Below are positions 36,460-45,806 of a DNA stretch of 64,000 nucleotides, one piece after another; the stretch's first letter is position 1; every line of letters begins with the position of its first letter. This DNA is from Oxalobacteraceae bacterium (GTDB lineage Bacteria > Pseudomonadota > Gammaproteobacteria > Burkholderiales > Burkholderiaceae_D). The stretch covers positions 1 through 64,000 of the forward strand of contig JAIXXZ010000001.1 of the NCBI GenBank assembly GCA_027490465.1, in the 5' to 3' direction. The notes under the pieces are model-generated. The model was not told the DNA's origin. It searched no databases and saw only the letters and a program-made list of their open reading frames with translations. Position numbers and translations under genes: made by a program.

Positions 36460-37386
36460 TTAATCCTCGGAGGTTGTCGTGGGTGTTTTATCGTCCGGTG
36501 TGCAAAAGCGCGCGATCGCACGTTCAATCGCCTCGGCTCCCTGATTTTGCTCTGCAGGGGCATAAGACGGATGAATACTGGTTACGATGCGATTGCCCGG
36601 TAGCGCATCGGTCATCATCGCACTGGGGCTGCTCGCAGCACCTGCCTCGTCTTCGAGCCAGGTCAGCGCAAGCGCGGTGACATTATCGCCGTTTTTGCCA
36701 CCAGCGACGGCGGCGGACTTTACCAGCTCGGGGACCGCCACTTCCAGCGATCGGGCAGACAGACGGTAAGCAAGTTCATGTTCAGGGATACTGGACCAGA
36801 GGCCATCCGAGCACAGCAGGATCTGGTCACCGGTTTTGAGACGTACGGGCGGCGCCTTCTCCACCCGGGGCAAGGTGGGCGCGCCGATACAGTTGTAGAG
36901 CTTGTTGCGATCAGGATGGAACAGCCTTTCAGCGGGCGATAACCTGCCAAGCGACACCAGGCGCTCGACGTGCGAGTGATCGACCGTGCGCGCGAGAATG
37001 CGGCCGCTACGCAACCAGTAGAGGCGCGAATCGCCGCAATGAGCCCAATGCGCCTCACCTTGCTGGACAATACAGGCAACGATGGTGGTGCGAGGCGTAT
37101 CTGCAAGACGATGCTCGGCACGGTAGCGATGCAGCGAGTGATGCGCCGCAAAGACGAGGTCTTCGAGCAGGCGCGATGGATCAACGACTGTGGGCCTTGC
37201 CCTCTCCTGAAACAAGGCGCCCATGACTTGCATCGCCATGGAAGCGGCCAGCTCGCCATGCATATGCCCACCCATGCCATCGGCCAGCAATAGCAGGAGC
37301 GCATCGCGCGTGAAACAGTAACCCATCCGGTCTTGATTACTGCTGCGACCGCCGATCTGGCTGTCCTGATAAATCGAGAAGCGCAT
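36460..37386 (-). CDS. PP2C-family Ser/Thr phosphatase paired with a kinase
   Basis: 308 residues from ATG 37386, 2 nt after the kinase stop and preceded by a GGTGGG-type site (an in-frame TTG lies two codons upstream). PP2C motifs: SNQDRMG, LADGMGGHMHGE, GDSRLYWLRSG, CSDGLWSSI and GGKNGDNVTALAL. The soluble catalytic domain fills most of the protein; the C-terminal 60 residues are low-complexity. It should reverse phosphorylation by the kinase encoded just upstream, a pairing common in Burkholderiales next to rph. Confidence 0.93.
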   Translation of the reverse strand: MRFSIYQDSQIGGRSSNQDRMGYCFTRDALLLLLADGMGGHMHGELAASMAMQVMGALFQERARPTVVDPSRLLEDLVFAAHHSLHRYRAEHRLADTPRTTIVACIVQQGEAHWAHCGDSRLYWLRSGRILARTVDHSHVERLVSLGRLSPAERLFHPDRNKLYNCIGAPTLPRVEKAPPVRLKTGDQILLCSDGLWSSIPEHELAYRLSARSLEVAVPELVKSAAVAGGKNGDNVTALALTWLEDEAGAASSPSAMMTDALPGNRIVTSIHPSYAPAEQNQGAEAIERAIARFCTPDDKTPTTTSED

Positions 37387-37388
37387 AC

Positions 37389-38330
37389 TCAACCCACCAG
37401 TCGGCGCAGCCGGGACAGAAGGTTGTCGGGCTCTGCTTTGCTGTTTCTGGGTGGACGTAGCGCCTTTTGCAGGGCAAAGACACTTTGAGGACGCTTGAGG
37501 GGCTCCAGCATCAGGCTCCAGCGCACGATCTCAATGAGTTCAGTCGAATAAAGCCCGCGTAACTGATGATAGAAATCATCCATGCGATCTTCACGTTTTC
37601 TTTCCATGGCCGATTGCGGCGGCACGCCCACCATGCACGTGAAGATCGACGCACCAATACTGTAGATATCCGTCCAGGGACCAAGCTCTTTTTTGGCATA
37701 CAGCTCGGGGGCGGCGAAACCCGGGGTGTACATGGGATGCAGCTGTGACAAATCAGCGTGCAGCGTCTGACGTGCGGCACCAAAATCGATGAGGATGGGT
37801 GTGCCGTCCGAGCGCAGATAAATGTTGGCGGGCTTGAGATCGAGGTGGAGTAATTTGTGGGTGTGAACTTCGCGCAAGGCATCCATGACTTGCGCGAACA
37901 TGCGGCGCACTGCACTCTCGGAAATCAGCGGCTTCGCGCCCTTTTTTTTGCGACGGGCAATGTGATCCTGTAGAGACCGTCCGTGTTCATAGCCCATCAC
38001 CAGATACACGGTGTCATGTGCACGAAAGAAATTCAGCACCCGCACAACGTGGGGGTGAACGATGGACGCCAGCGCCCTGCCCTCATCAAAAAAATACTTC
38101 AGACCGATGCGATATAACTCCACATGCTCAGGGGCGACCGTAGGCTGAAGCTCACCCGCCGCACGCCGCGCCAGAGCCGCCGGCATGTATTCTTTGATGG
38201 CGACTGAATTGCCGTCATTGTCCTCGGCAAGATACACAATGCTGAAGCCGCCGACGGCGATCTTCTTTACAATGCGATATCCGCCGATTTCTATTCCATC
38301 CGGCAACGCTGCGTTGGTTTGAACGGCCAT
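37389..38330 (-). CDS. Hanks-type Ser/Thr protein kinase
   Basis: 313 residues from ATG 38330, 11 nt after GGAG. Full kinase core: glycine loop IAVGGFSIVYLAED, catalytic Lys in VAIKEYMP, catalytic loop LLHLDLKPANIYL (His-Leu-Asp rather than His-Arg-Asp), and DFG in LIDFGAARQ. No membrane segment or extracellular sensor is seen, so it is cytoplasmic. The HLD variant of the catalytic loop is a recurrent bacterial feature and should stay active. Overlaps its phosphatase partner's upstream reading frame; divergently transcribed from yicC. Confidence 0.92.
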   Translation of the reverse strand: MAVQTNAALPDGIEIGGYRIVKKIAVGGFSIVYLAEDNDGNSVAIKEYMPAALARRAAGELQPTVAPEHVELYRIGLKYFFDEGRALASIVHPHVVRVLNFFRAHDTVYLVMGYEHGRSLQDHIARRKKKGAKPLISESAVRRMFAQVMDALREVHTHKLLHLDLKPANIYLRSDGTPILIDFGAARQTLHADLSQLHPMYTPGFAAPELYAKKELGPWTDIYSIGASIFTCMVGVPPQSAMERKREDRMDDFYHQLRGLYSTELIEIVRWSLMLEPLKRPQSVFALQKALRPPRNSKAEPDNLLSRLRRLVG

Positions 38331-38412
38331 CTCTGCGAACACTCCATCATTTTCCCGGCTCGGGATTGTGTGGATTAATTAGCTTTTTGTAAAGTCAGAC
38401 AAGGATCTTATT

Positions 38413-39312
38413 TTGACTATCAGCAGTATGACCGGGTATGCGGTCGTCAAGCGCGAAAGTGATGCAGGCACGCTGACAATCGAACTCAAAAGCGTGAATT
38501 CACGCTTTCTCGATTTGCAATTCCGCATCAATGATGAACTTCGCTCGCTCGAGCCCATGCTGCGGGAAGCGATCATGGCACGCGCGGCCCGGGGCAAGGT
38601 CGAATGCCGACTGTCTTTTGGTCGCAAGGAGCAATCGGAGAGCAGTCTTGCGGTCAATGACGCCCTGCTCGCTGCGCTGAATACAGCACAGCACAATGTG
38701 CTCGCGACATTCAGCAACGCACGCCCGATGTCGGTCAATGAATTGTTGCGCTGGCCCGGCGTGTTATCGGAATCGGAGCTGAGTCAGGATTCGCTCCAGG
38801 CTGATGTGCAAGCCGCGCTCAGAGATACGCTGGATGCATTTGTGATCTCGCGTCAGCGTGAAGGCGCTTCGCTGGAGACGATGCTGCTCTCGCGCATCGA
38901 CGATATCGAACACATCGTCGCTCGCATTACACCGCTGGTGCCTCAGGCCGTCGAGCAGTTTCGCCAGAAGGCCATTGAACGCATGCAGGAAGCCCTCGGG
39001 CAAGCGGTGGGTGATGGCAGCGCCCTCCCAACCGATTTGCAAGACCGCATACGGCAGGAGGTAACGCTCTACGGCATACGTGTGGATGTGGCTGAAGAGC
39101 TCACGCGCCTGTCGGGACATTTGACCGAGACGCGTGCGATTCTCAAAAAAGGCGGTCAGGTCGGCAAGCGGCTCGATTTCATGATGCAAGAGCTCAATCG
39201 CGAAGCCAATACCCTGGGCTCCAAAGCCGCCGTGAAAGAATTGTCGGAAGCATCGATGCAAGTGAAATTACTGATTGAACAGATGCGCGAGCAAGTACAA
39301 AACCTTGAATGA
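38413..39312 (+). CDS. yicC: YicC/YloC-family endoribonuclease
   Basis: 299 residues. YicC-family proteins are RNases involved in RNA turnover. N-terminal signature SMTGYAVVKR, then ELKSVNSRFLDLQFR, and the C-terminal VGKRLDFMMQELNREANTLGSKA. I prefer the TTG start at 38413 because AAGGA (38401-38405) is 7 nt upstream; the first ATG (38428) would be 22 nt from it. The stop codon's last base is the first base of the inverted repeat of a MITE-like element that separates this gene from gmk, its usual neighbour. Confidence 0.92.
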   Translation: MTISSMTGYAVVKRESDAGTLTIELKSVNSRFLDLQFRINDELRSLEPMLREAIMARAARGKVECRLSFGRKEQSESSLAVNDALLAALNTAQHNVLATFSNARPMSVNELLRWPGVLSESELSQDSLQADVQAALRDTLDAFVISRQREGASLETMLLSRIDDIEHIVARITPLVPQAVEQFRQKAIERMQEALGQAVGDGSALPTDLQDRIRQEVTLYGIRVDVAEELTRLSGHLTETRAILKKGGQVGKRLDFMMQELNREANTLGSKAAVKELSEASMQVKLLIEQMREQVQNLE

Positions 39313-39572
39313 GAACCTATCTCCTTAGGCCGCTTGCGGCGTTGGCATCCCTTGCAGGGCGCGCACCGGCTTGCACGCCCGTGCGGTTTCGCAGGCAGGC
39401 TGTATCCAGCCTGAATTCCCTGCTGCACCCTTGTCGTACAGTTGTACTGCCTGCGGTACTGCCCCTTGCAGGGCGCGCACTGGCTTGCATGCCAGTGCAG
39501 TTACGCAGGCGTGCAGCAGGCTGCACGAAACCCCTGCTTCACCCTTGCCATCGACCTAACGAGATAGGTTCT
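39312..39572. mobile_element. 261-bp MITE-like element with tandem hairpin units
   Basis: Terminal inverted repeats of 18 bp matching at 17 positions: AGAACCTATCTCCTTAGG (39312-39329) and the reverse complement of 39555-39572. Inside are two direct repeat units of about 85 bp (39349-39432 and 39463-39547), each starting CCCTTGCAGGGCGCGCAC and ending CACCCTTG, and each folding into two hairpins. The hairpin stems differ in sequence between units but stay paired (GCACTGGC/GCCAGTGC; AGGCTG/CAGCCT versus GTGCAG/CTGCAC). It encodes no protein and begins on the last base of the yicC stop codon. Confidence 0.65.
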
Positions 39573-39624
39573 AAGCGCCACCCTGCCGGATACTGAAACC
39601 ACCGCCATTTAGACCAACGTCCTC

Positions 39625-40269
39625 ATGTCCAAAACCTTCGCCCATGCTGGCAGCCTGTTTGTGGTGGCCGCACCTTCCGGTGCCGGTAAATCATCGCTGG
39701 TCAGGGAGCTGATGGCACGAGATCGTGCTTTGCATCTTTCGGTATCTTTCACGACCCGCGCGCTGCGACCTGGCGAGCTGCATGGACGCGAATATTTTTT
39801 TGTGAGCGAGGCAGAATTTCTGGAGCGAGAGCGCAACGGTGAATTTCTGGAATCTGCGAGGGTGCACGGCAATTTTTACGGCACATCACGCCTCGTGATT
39901 GAAGAAAACATGCAAGCCGGCAAAGATGTACTGCTTGAAATCGATTGGCAAGGTGCGCAGCAAGTACGTCAATATTTCCCCGATGCGGTGGGTATTTTCA
40001 TTTTGCCGCCCTCCATCGCTACACTGGAGGAAAGACTGCGCGCGCGCGGTCAGGATGCCGAAGATGTTATCGCCCGGCGAGTGCAGGCCGCAGCGGGAGA
40101 GATCGCCCACGCCCCTGAATTCGACTATGTTATTATCAACGCAGATTTTGCTGTCGCTTCGTCCGAACTGGCAGCTATCGTAGAGGCCTCACGGTGCAGA
40201 TTTTCTCAGCAGGCCTCGCGCAACAGCGCTCTGTTCGCCGACTACGGCATTCACGTTCATTTGAAATAA
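39625..40269 (+). CDS. gmk: Guanylate kinase
   Basis: 214 residues. Phosphorylates GMP to GDP with ATP. P-loop APSGAGKSS, then the GMP-binding [11 protein letters not shown] and [12 protein letters not shown], and the lid/Arg region [16 protein letters not shown]. Standard length. With rpoZ and spoT it forms the conserved gmk-rpoZ-spoT set linking guanine nucleotide supply, RNA polymerase and the stringent response. Confidence 0.96.
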   Translation: MSKTFAHAGSLFVVAAPSGAGKSSLVRELMARDRALHLSVSFTTRALRPGELHGREYFFVSEAEFLERERNGEFLESARVHGNFYGTSRLVIEENMQAGKDVLLEIDWQGAQQVRQYFPDAVGIFILPPSIATLEERLRARGQDAEDVIARRVQAAAGEIAHAPEFDYVIINADFAVASSELAAIVEASRCRFSQQASRNSALFADYGIHVHLK

Positions 40270-40290
40270 CGTCCCATCTCAGGAGATTGC

Positions 40291-40494
40291 ATGGCTCGCA
40301 TTACGGTCGAAGATTGCCTCAAAAAGATTCCTAACCGCTTCCAGTTGACACTGGCCGCTACTTACCGCGCCCGTCAGATCCTCCAGGGCCACACTCCCAA
40401 GGTTGACAGCGACGACAAAGCCACCGTGACTGCACTGCGTGAAATCGCCGCAGGGCATGTCGGTATCGAAATGCTCAAGAAAGTCCCAAGCTGA
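40291..40494 (+). CDS. rpoZ: RNA polymerase omega subunit
   Basis: 67 residues. Omega subunit, assists assembly of beta-prime into RNA polymerase. Typical opening [28 protein letters not shown] and the [17 protein letters not shown] segment. A strong AGGAG site precedes ATG 40291. It lies between gmk and spoT, as usual. Confidence 0.96.
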   Translation: MARITVEDCLKKIPNRFQLTLAATYRARQILQGHTPKVDSDDKATVTALREIAAGHVGIEMLKKVPS

Positions 40495-40531
40495 ACCACT
40501 GTCGCAAGACCATGTCGGGTCGGCCAGCAGA

Positions 40532-42778
40532 ATGAATCCGGTTTCCGCCGATACCCCTGCCTCTTCCGCCCGCCGGAAGGCCCCACCGGCTGCGCCCACG
40601 AAAACTTCAACCGACGAATCCGCCCCTGCCACTGGGGTGGCCTCCGTTACCCAGCTGATCAACCGGCTGGCCGAATACCTGAATCCATCCGAACTCAAAA
40701 AAATCAAGGAAGCCTACCGCTTCTCTGATGAAATGCATCTGGGTCAGGTACGCAAGTCCGGCGAGCCATATATCTCGCACCCCATCGCAGTGGCCGAAAT
40801 CTGTGCCGATTGGAAGCTCGACGCACAGGCCATCATGGCAGCGCTGCTCCATGATGTGATGGAAGATCAGGATGTCAAGAAAGACGAATTGATCGAACGC
40901 TTTGGTGCCCCGGTCGCGGCCTTGGTCGATGGCCTGTCCAAACTCGACAAAATCGAATTCCAGAGCCAGATCGAGCAGCAGGCCGAAAATTTCCGCAAGA
41001 TGCTGCTGGCCATGGCGCGTGATGTGCGCGTCATACTCGTCAAGCTCGCCGACCGTCTGCACAATATGCGCACGCTGGATGCGATGTCACCCGAGAAGCG
41101 CCGGCGTATCGCACGCGAGACCTTGGAAGTCTATGTACCTATCGCACACCGCCTGGGCCTGAATAATATCTACCGTGAATTGCAGGATCTGTCGTTCTCG
41201 CACATGCTGCCACTGCGGTATCGCACCCTCTCCAAGGCCGTACGTGCGGCGCGTGGCAACCGTCGTGAACTGGTCAGCAAGATTCTGGAGACGGTGAAAC
41301 AGGGGCTGGCGAATGCCGGTATCGAAGCCGGTGTCTATGGTCGCGAAAAAACGCTCTATGGCGTCTACCGCAAGATGCGCAACAAGCATTTGAGTTTTTC
41401 TCAGGTGCTGGACGTCTATGGCTTTCGCATCGTCGTCAATAGTTTCGCAAACTGTTATGTCGCACTGGGTACCTTGCATTCCATGTTCAAGCCCATGCCG
41501 GGCAAATTCAAGGATTACATTGCGATACCCAAGCTCAATGGCTACCAGTCGCTGCACACGACACTGATCGGCCCTTATGGCACCCCGGTGGAATTCCAGA
41601 TCCGTACGGAAGAAATGCACCATGTGGCCGAATCCGGTGTCGCTGCACACTGGCTCTACAAGAATGAAGATGGCCAGCTGACCGATCTGCAGCAGCGTAC
41701 GCACGCCTGGTTGCAGTCGCTGCTCGACATTCAGCATCAAACGGGTGACTCGGCCGAGTTTCTGGAACACGTGAAGGTGGATCTGTTTCCTGATTCTGTT
41801 TACGTGTTCACACCCAAGTCCACCATCATCGCCCTGCCGCGTGGCGCTACTGCGCTGGATTTTGCGTATACGATTCACACGGATATCGGCGACCGAGCGG
41901 TATCTGCACGCATCAATCACGAGCCGGCTGCGCTGAAAACCGAGCTGCGCAACGGTGACATAGTCGGCATTGATGTCTCCGATGATGCTCGCCCCACGCC
42001 GAACTGGCTGACCTTTGTACGAACCGGCAAGGCACGATCGGCGATTCGCCATCATCTGCGGACTATCGATCGCGAAGAAGCCATTGAGCTGGGGCGCATG
42101 CTGCTGGAGCAATCACTGGCGGCGCTGGATCTTCCCACGACGATACCGCCCGAGATCGGCGAGCGCCTGATTCACGACACCAGCGCCAAATCTGTCAGCG
42201 ATCTATTCGCCGAAATTGGGGTTGGCAAGCGCATGGCAATGCTGGTTGCACGGCATATTCACGGCCTGATTCAAGGCAAACCGGGCAAGCAAAATCTGCC
42301 AGAGACCCAAACCGGCACCAAGATCAAGCCTGTCAGCATCACGGGCCACGAGCCCGCTTCATCGGTACAGCTTGCGCCTTGTTGTCTACCTATCCCCGGC
42401 GATGCGCTGACGGGTCATCTGCGCCGTGACCAGACACTGTCCGTGCATGCAGCCGAGTGTGAGGTCGCCAAACGACTGCGGGCAAAAGAACCGGGACGCT
42501 GGATTGATGTGAGCTGGGCCAGCGAGCATGCGCGCCGTTTCGAGAGCCGCATTCGGGTGCTGCTGCAGGACGAAAAAGGTGCGCTGGCAAGACTGGCCGC
42601 AGAAATCAACGAGTCTGATTCCAATATCGTGCACGTGGGTATGGATGAAGGCAGCAGCAGCCCGATGACCGAGCTGCGCTTTACAGTTCAGGTCGAAGAC
42701 CGCGTTCACCTTGCACGTCTGATGCGCAATGTCAGACGTGTCAAAGGGGTAGAGAGAATTTTGCGGGAACGCTCTTGA
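40532..42778 (+). CDS. spoT: Bifunctional (p)ppGpp synthetase/hydrolase
   Basis: 748 residues from ATG 40532 (the open frame extends into rpoZ). RelA/SpoT homologue controlling the stringent response. The HD hydrolase domain is intact (His83 in YISHP, His-Asp 107-108 with HDVMED), followed by the synthetase domain (YGREKTLYGVYRKM, DVYGFRIVV, GYQSLHTTL), a TGS domain (VYVFTPKSTIIALPRGATALDFAY) and a C-terminal ACT domain. The intact HD argues for a SpoT/Rel-type bifunctional enzyme rather than RelA. Its first 40 residues are a variable Ala/Pro/Ser-rich tail. Confidence 0.94.
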   Translation: MNPVSADTPASSARRKAPPAAPTKTSTDESAPATGVASVTQLINRLAEYLNPSELKKIKEAYRFSDEMHLGQVRKSGEPYISHPIAVAEICADWKLDAQAIMAALLHDVMEDQDVKKDELIERFGAPVAALVDGLSKLDKIEFQSQIEQQAENFRKMLLAMARDVRVILVKLADRLHNMRTLDAMSPEKRRRIARETLEVYVPIAHRLGLNNIYRELQDLSFSHMLPLRYRTLSKAVRAARGNRRELVSKILETVKQGLANAGIEAGVYGREKTLYGVYRKMRNKHLSFSQVLDVYGFRIVVNSFANCYVALGTLHSMFKPMPGKFKDYIAIPKLNGYQSLHTTLIGPYGTPVEFQIRTEEMHHVAESGVAAHWLYKNEDGQLTDLQQRTHAWLQSLLDIQHQTGDSAEFLEHVKVDLFPDSVYVFTPKSTIIALPRGATALDFAYTIHTDIGDRAVSARINHEPAALKTELRNGDIVGIDVSDDARPTPNWLTFVRTGKARSAIRHHLRTIDREEAIELGRMLLEQSLAALDLPTTIPPEIGERLIHDTSAKSVSDLFAEIGVGKRMAMLVARHIHGLIQGKPGKQNLPETQTGTKIKPVSITGHEPASSVQLAPCCLPIPGDALTGHLRRDQTLSVHAAECEVAKRLRAKEPGRWIDVSWASEHARRFESRIRVLLQDEKGALARLAAEINESDSNIVHVGMDEGSSSPMTELRFTVQVEDRVHLARLMRNVRRVKGVERILRERS

Positions 42779-42829
42779 TGTGAAAAGCGCATGCAGATTG
42801 CGCTCCGCGACACCCCCAAGAAAACCTCA

Positions 42830-44176
42830 TCAAAACGCTTTGCGTTTGACCTTTTTTTGCAGCTGACGTATTCCCAGCCAGACGAACAAGGCGACTACGG
42901 GTACCGCGATGCCGGTAACCAGATCCGGATCGATACGCACACCTGAAGCTTTTGCGGCCTTGCCGCCATAGCTGATCAAACCCGCCAGATAGTAAGACAC
43001 GGCAACGACCGATAAGCCTTCCACCGCCTGCTGCAAACGCAACTGCTGCGCGGCGCGCGTATTCATGGATTCCAGAATTTTGCTGTTCTGCTGCTCCTGA
43101 CGAATGCCAACGCGTGTTCGCAGCAAAGAATTGGTATTGGCAATACGCTCGGCCAGCAGCTCCTGACGACGCGACGCCGCCGCACAGGTGTTCATCGCAG
43201 GCGTGAGTCTTCTGTGCATGAATTCAGCAATGGTTGGTATGCCCTGAACCCGGCGCTCACGCAACTCTTCAATGCGCGAATTCACGAGATTGAAGTAAGC
43301 GTTAGAGGCAGAGAACCGGTAACTGTTATCGACCGCCAGCTGCTCAAGGCGCGCAGCCAGCGAGGTAATTTCTTCGAGCAAGGACTGTTCTCTGGCCATG
43401 CCTTCAGCATCATCCTGGTGGTCTGGCTGGTCCATTTCCACCATCGCAGAGGTCAATGAAGCCAGCTCGGCTTCGATGGCATTGAGCACCGGCGTGGCAC
43501 GCTGCGCATGCGGCAGGCCGAGCAAGGCCATCATGCGATAGGTTTCGATTTCCAGCAGTCGCTGCACCAGACGTCCCGCCTGCTGACCTTTAAGGCCGCC
43601 ATCGCGCACAAAAAAGCGCACGAAACCATCCCCATGCACCTGAAAATCTGTCCAGACCTGCGCCGCTTCCGAGGCTTCGCAACCGACCACGGCATTGCCT
43701 TCAAAGAGCCGCCGCATGTGCGGTACCGCTTCGGCAGCAGATTCAGTCGCTTTTTCAAGGACGATATGCGTGGCCACCATCAGCAGACCCTGAAGACGCA
43801 GCAACCAGGCCTCGGGCAAATCGGCTGAGGGCATCTGGCCGAATAGATTGTCAGGTGATCGGGGAATTCGCACGCCAGCCACAAAGGTATAGCTGGCAAA
43901 TTCAGTGTGACATTCCCACTTCAGACGAAAGCGGCCGAAGTCATGAAAAAAATACCGGGCTTCACTTGCTGGCGGCGTGACACCAAATTGCATGCAGAGC
44001 GAGGCCAGCAATTGTGTCTGCACGCCGGGATGTCCCGCCGAACCCTCGTTACGACCATGTATCGCCATCTGTGTAATTCGCTCGGGTGCTTCGAGACGAA
44101 TCGGCGGGCGGGAATGGATCTCTGCAGCGAGCGGAACGCGCAGCGGGTGATTCAGCGTTGGAAAGATGATCGGCAT
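42830..44176 (-). CDS. DUF3422 membrane-anchored protein
   Basis: 448 residues from ATG 44176. Matches the DUF3422 family seen in many Proteobacteria: N-terminal NHPLRVPLAAEIHSRPP, then FGRFRLKWECHTEFASYTF and a long helical middle with coiled-coil character, ending with two membrane helices (GLSVVAVSYYLAGLISYGG, LVTGIAVPVVALFVWLGI) and a basic tail. The function is unknown; topology suggests a cytoplasmic or periplasmic helical body fixed to the inner membrane. It converges on spoT and lies 51 bp from greB in the same direction. Confidence 0.82.
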   Translation of the reverse strand: MPIIFPTLNHPLRVPLAAEIHSRPPIRLEAPERITQMAIHGRNEGSAGHPGVQTQLLASLCMQFGVTPPASEARYFFHDFGRFRLKWECHTEFASYTFVAGVRIPRSPDNLFGQMPSADLPEAWLLRLQGLLMVATHIVLEKATESAAEAVPHMRRLFEGNAVVGCEASEAAQVWTDFQVHGDGFVRFFVRDGGLKGQQAGRLVQRLLEIETYRMMALLGLPHAQRATPVLNAIEAELASLTSAMVEMDQPDHQDDAEGMAREQSLLEEITSLAARLEQLAVDNSYRFSASNAYFNLVNSRIEELRERRVQGIPTIAEFMHRRLTPAMNTCAAASRRQELLAERIANTNSLLRTRVGIRQEQQNSKILESMNTRAAQQLRLQQAVEGLSVVAVSYYLAGLISYGGKAAKASGVRIDPDLVTGIAVPVVALFVWLGIRQLQKKVKRKAF

Positions 44177-44227
44177 GCGGAGTCCGGTCTGGGTCAGCAC
44201 CACAGAGTGCAGAAATGCAATTCTACG

Positions 44228-44782
44228 TCAAGCCGGTGACGGGTATGTGACGCTCAGAATTTCCAGTTCATCCTCTCCCGCAGGCGTGGTCAGGGTAACT
44301 ACATCGCCCTCGCGTGATTTGGTCAGTGCACGCGCCACGGGTGATACCCAGCTGATCTTGCCTTTGAGAGGATCGAGCTCGTCAATACCGACGATGGTAA
44401 TGGTCTGCTCAACCCCGGCATTGTTGAGATAAGTCACCGTCGCACCAAAAAAAACCTGATCACTGCCCTGATGCACACTGGGATCAACGACCTCGGCCAG
44501 GTCAAGTCGCTTGGTAAGAAAGCGAATGCGGCGGTCTATCTCGCGCAGCCGGCGCTTGCCGTAGATGTAGTCACCGTTCTCGGAACGATCCCCGTTCGAT
44601 GCTGCCCAGTGAACGATCTTGACGACCTCAGGTCGCTCGTTATCAATCAGCTGCAGCAGTTCTTCGCGTATGCGCTGATAGCCCTGCGGCGTGATGTAAT
44701 TCTTGGCACCCGCAGGAATCGGTGGCAAACCGCCGTCATCATCCTCATCGCCATCCGACTCTTTGACGAACGCCTTGTTCAT
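44228..44782 (-). CDS. greB: Transcription elongation factor GreB
   Basis: 184 residues. Rescues backtracked RNA polymerase by stimulating cleavage of the 3' end of the transcript. N-terminal coiled coil with acidic tip (SENGDYIYGKRRLREIDRRI) and C-terminal FKBP-like domain (VSPVARALTKSREGDVVTLTTPAG). The GDYIYGKR signature is typical of GreB rather than GreA. The N-terminus has an extra acidic stretch (ESDGDEDDD). Overlaps the rlmJ stop by 4 nt. Confidence 0.94.
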   Translation of the reverse strand: MNKAFVKESDGDEDDDGGLPPIPAGAKNYITPQGYQRIREELLQLIDNERPEVVKIVHWAASNGDRSENGDYIYGKRRLREIDRRIRFLTKRLDLAEVVDPSVHQGSDQVFFGATVTYLNNAGVEQTITIVGIDELDPLKGKISWVSPVARALTKSREGDVVTLTTPAGEDELEILSVTYPSPA

Positions 44783-45693
44783 TCGGCCCGTTCTTTCGCG
44801 GGTTTGGCAGCCTTGCCCGTCTGAATGACAAAGCGCGCACCATCATCCTGCGCCAAAGCTTGTGTCAGCCAGGGCATGATGTCCTTGAGCGTTGCCTCCA
44901 GCGTCCAGGGCGGATTAATGATGAACATACCGCTGCTGCGCAGCCCCTGCTCCTGCGCTGTGGGCCCCGCCACCGTCAAGGTAACGTTTAACCATTCGGA
45001 GGCTGCCACGCGCTTCAAACGTTCCGGCAGCTGCTGAGATTCGAGCCGACCCAGCACCGGGTACCAGATCGCGTAGGTGCCGGTCGCAAAACGTTTTTGT
45101 GCATCCTCGATGGCGACCTTAACTTTGCGGTAGTCATCCTTGTCTTCATACGAGGGATCCATCAGGACCAGACCACGACGTGATGGCGGTGGCAACAAAG
45201 CTTTGAGTCCCGCAAAGCCATCGGCACGCTGCAACTGCACGCGTGTGCCACGTGCATTGGATTTTTGGCCATTGGCGGCCGCGTGCGCTTCAAGCTTTCG
45301 AAAGTTCTCAGCCAGCAGCTTGCTATCGGTGGGATGCATCTCGAAGACCCGCAATCGGTCCTGATCACGCATCAGGCGCTCGGCAAGAAAGGGCGATCCG
45401 GGATAGTGACGCAGCCGACCGGCAGGGTTCATGTCATTGATGACCTGCAGGTATTCATTGACAGCAGCGGGAGCATCATCCCTGCCCCACAGCAGCGCCA
45501 CGCCTTCGTCAGACTCGCCGCTCTTGGTCGCGTAATCGCTGTCAAGCTGATAGACACCCGCACCTGCATGGGTATCAATCACCATGTAAGGGGCGGGCTT
45601 CTGGTTCAGATAGCCGAGCAGTTGCGTGAGTACACAATGCTTGAGCACATCGGCGTGATTACCTGCGTGAAAACCGTGGCGGTAGCTGAACAT
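44779..45693 (-). CDS. rlmJ: 23S rRNA A2030 N6-methyltransferase RlmJ
   Basis: 304 residues. SAM-dependent methyltransferase that modifies A2030 of 23S rRNA. Opens with the family signature MFSYRHGFHAGNHADVLKH; SAM site VIDTHAGAGVYQL; catalytic motif MDPSYEDK (family DPPY with Ser at the third position). C-terminal PPWTLEATLKDIMPWLTQALAQD. The start codon region has no strong ribosome site. The gene precedes and overlaps greB, forming a two-gene operon insulated upstream by the 45744-45779 terminator. Confidence 0.92.
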   Translation of the reverse strand: MFSYRHGFHAGNHADVLKHCVLTQLLGYLNQKPAPYMVIDTHAGAGVYQLDSDYATKSGESDEGVALLWGRDDAPAAVNEYLQVINDMNPAGRLRHYPGSPFLAERLMRDQDRLRVFEMHPTDSKLLAENFRKLEAHAAANGQKSNARGTRVQLQRADGFAGLKALLPPPSRRGLVLMDPSYEDKDDYRKVKVAIEDAQKRFATGTYAIWYPVLGRLESQQLPERLKRVAASEWLNVTLTVAGPTAQEQGLRSSGMFIINPPWTLEATLKDIMPWLTQALAQDDGARFVIQTGKAAKPAKERAE

Positions 45694-45743
45694 GGTGGGG
45701 AGGTAGAAGACAGAAGGCGGATTCTACCAAGTCTGGTCAGAGT

Positions 45744-45779
45744 AATAAAAAAGGCCACACCCTTGTGAGGTGTGGCCTT
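45744..45779 (-). terminator. Rho-independent terminator between aceA and rlmJ
   Basis: Perfect 11-bp stem AAGGCCACACC / GGTGTGGCCTT (45751-45761, 45769-45779) followed on the minus strand by a T-rich tract. Ends transcripts arriving from the aceA side. Confidence 0.8.
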
Positions 45780-45806
45780 GTTTAGTGGGCTGTTGGTACA
45801 CGACGG

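Noticed and set aside
41087-42112. 341-codon minus-strand open frame
   Set aside because: Antisense to spoT, which carries clear HD, synthetase and TGS motifs.
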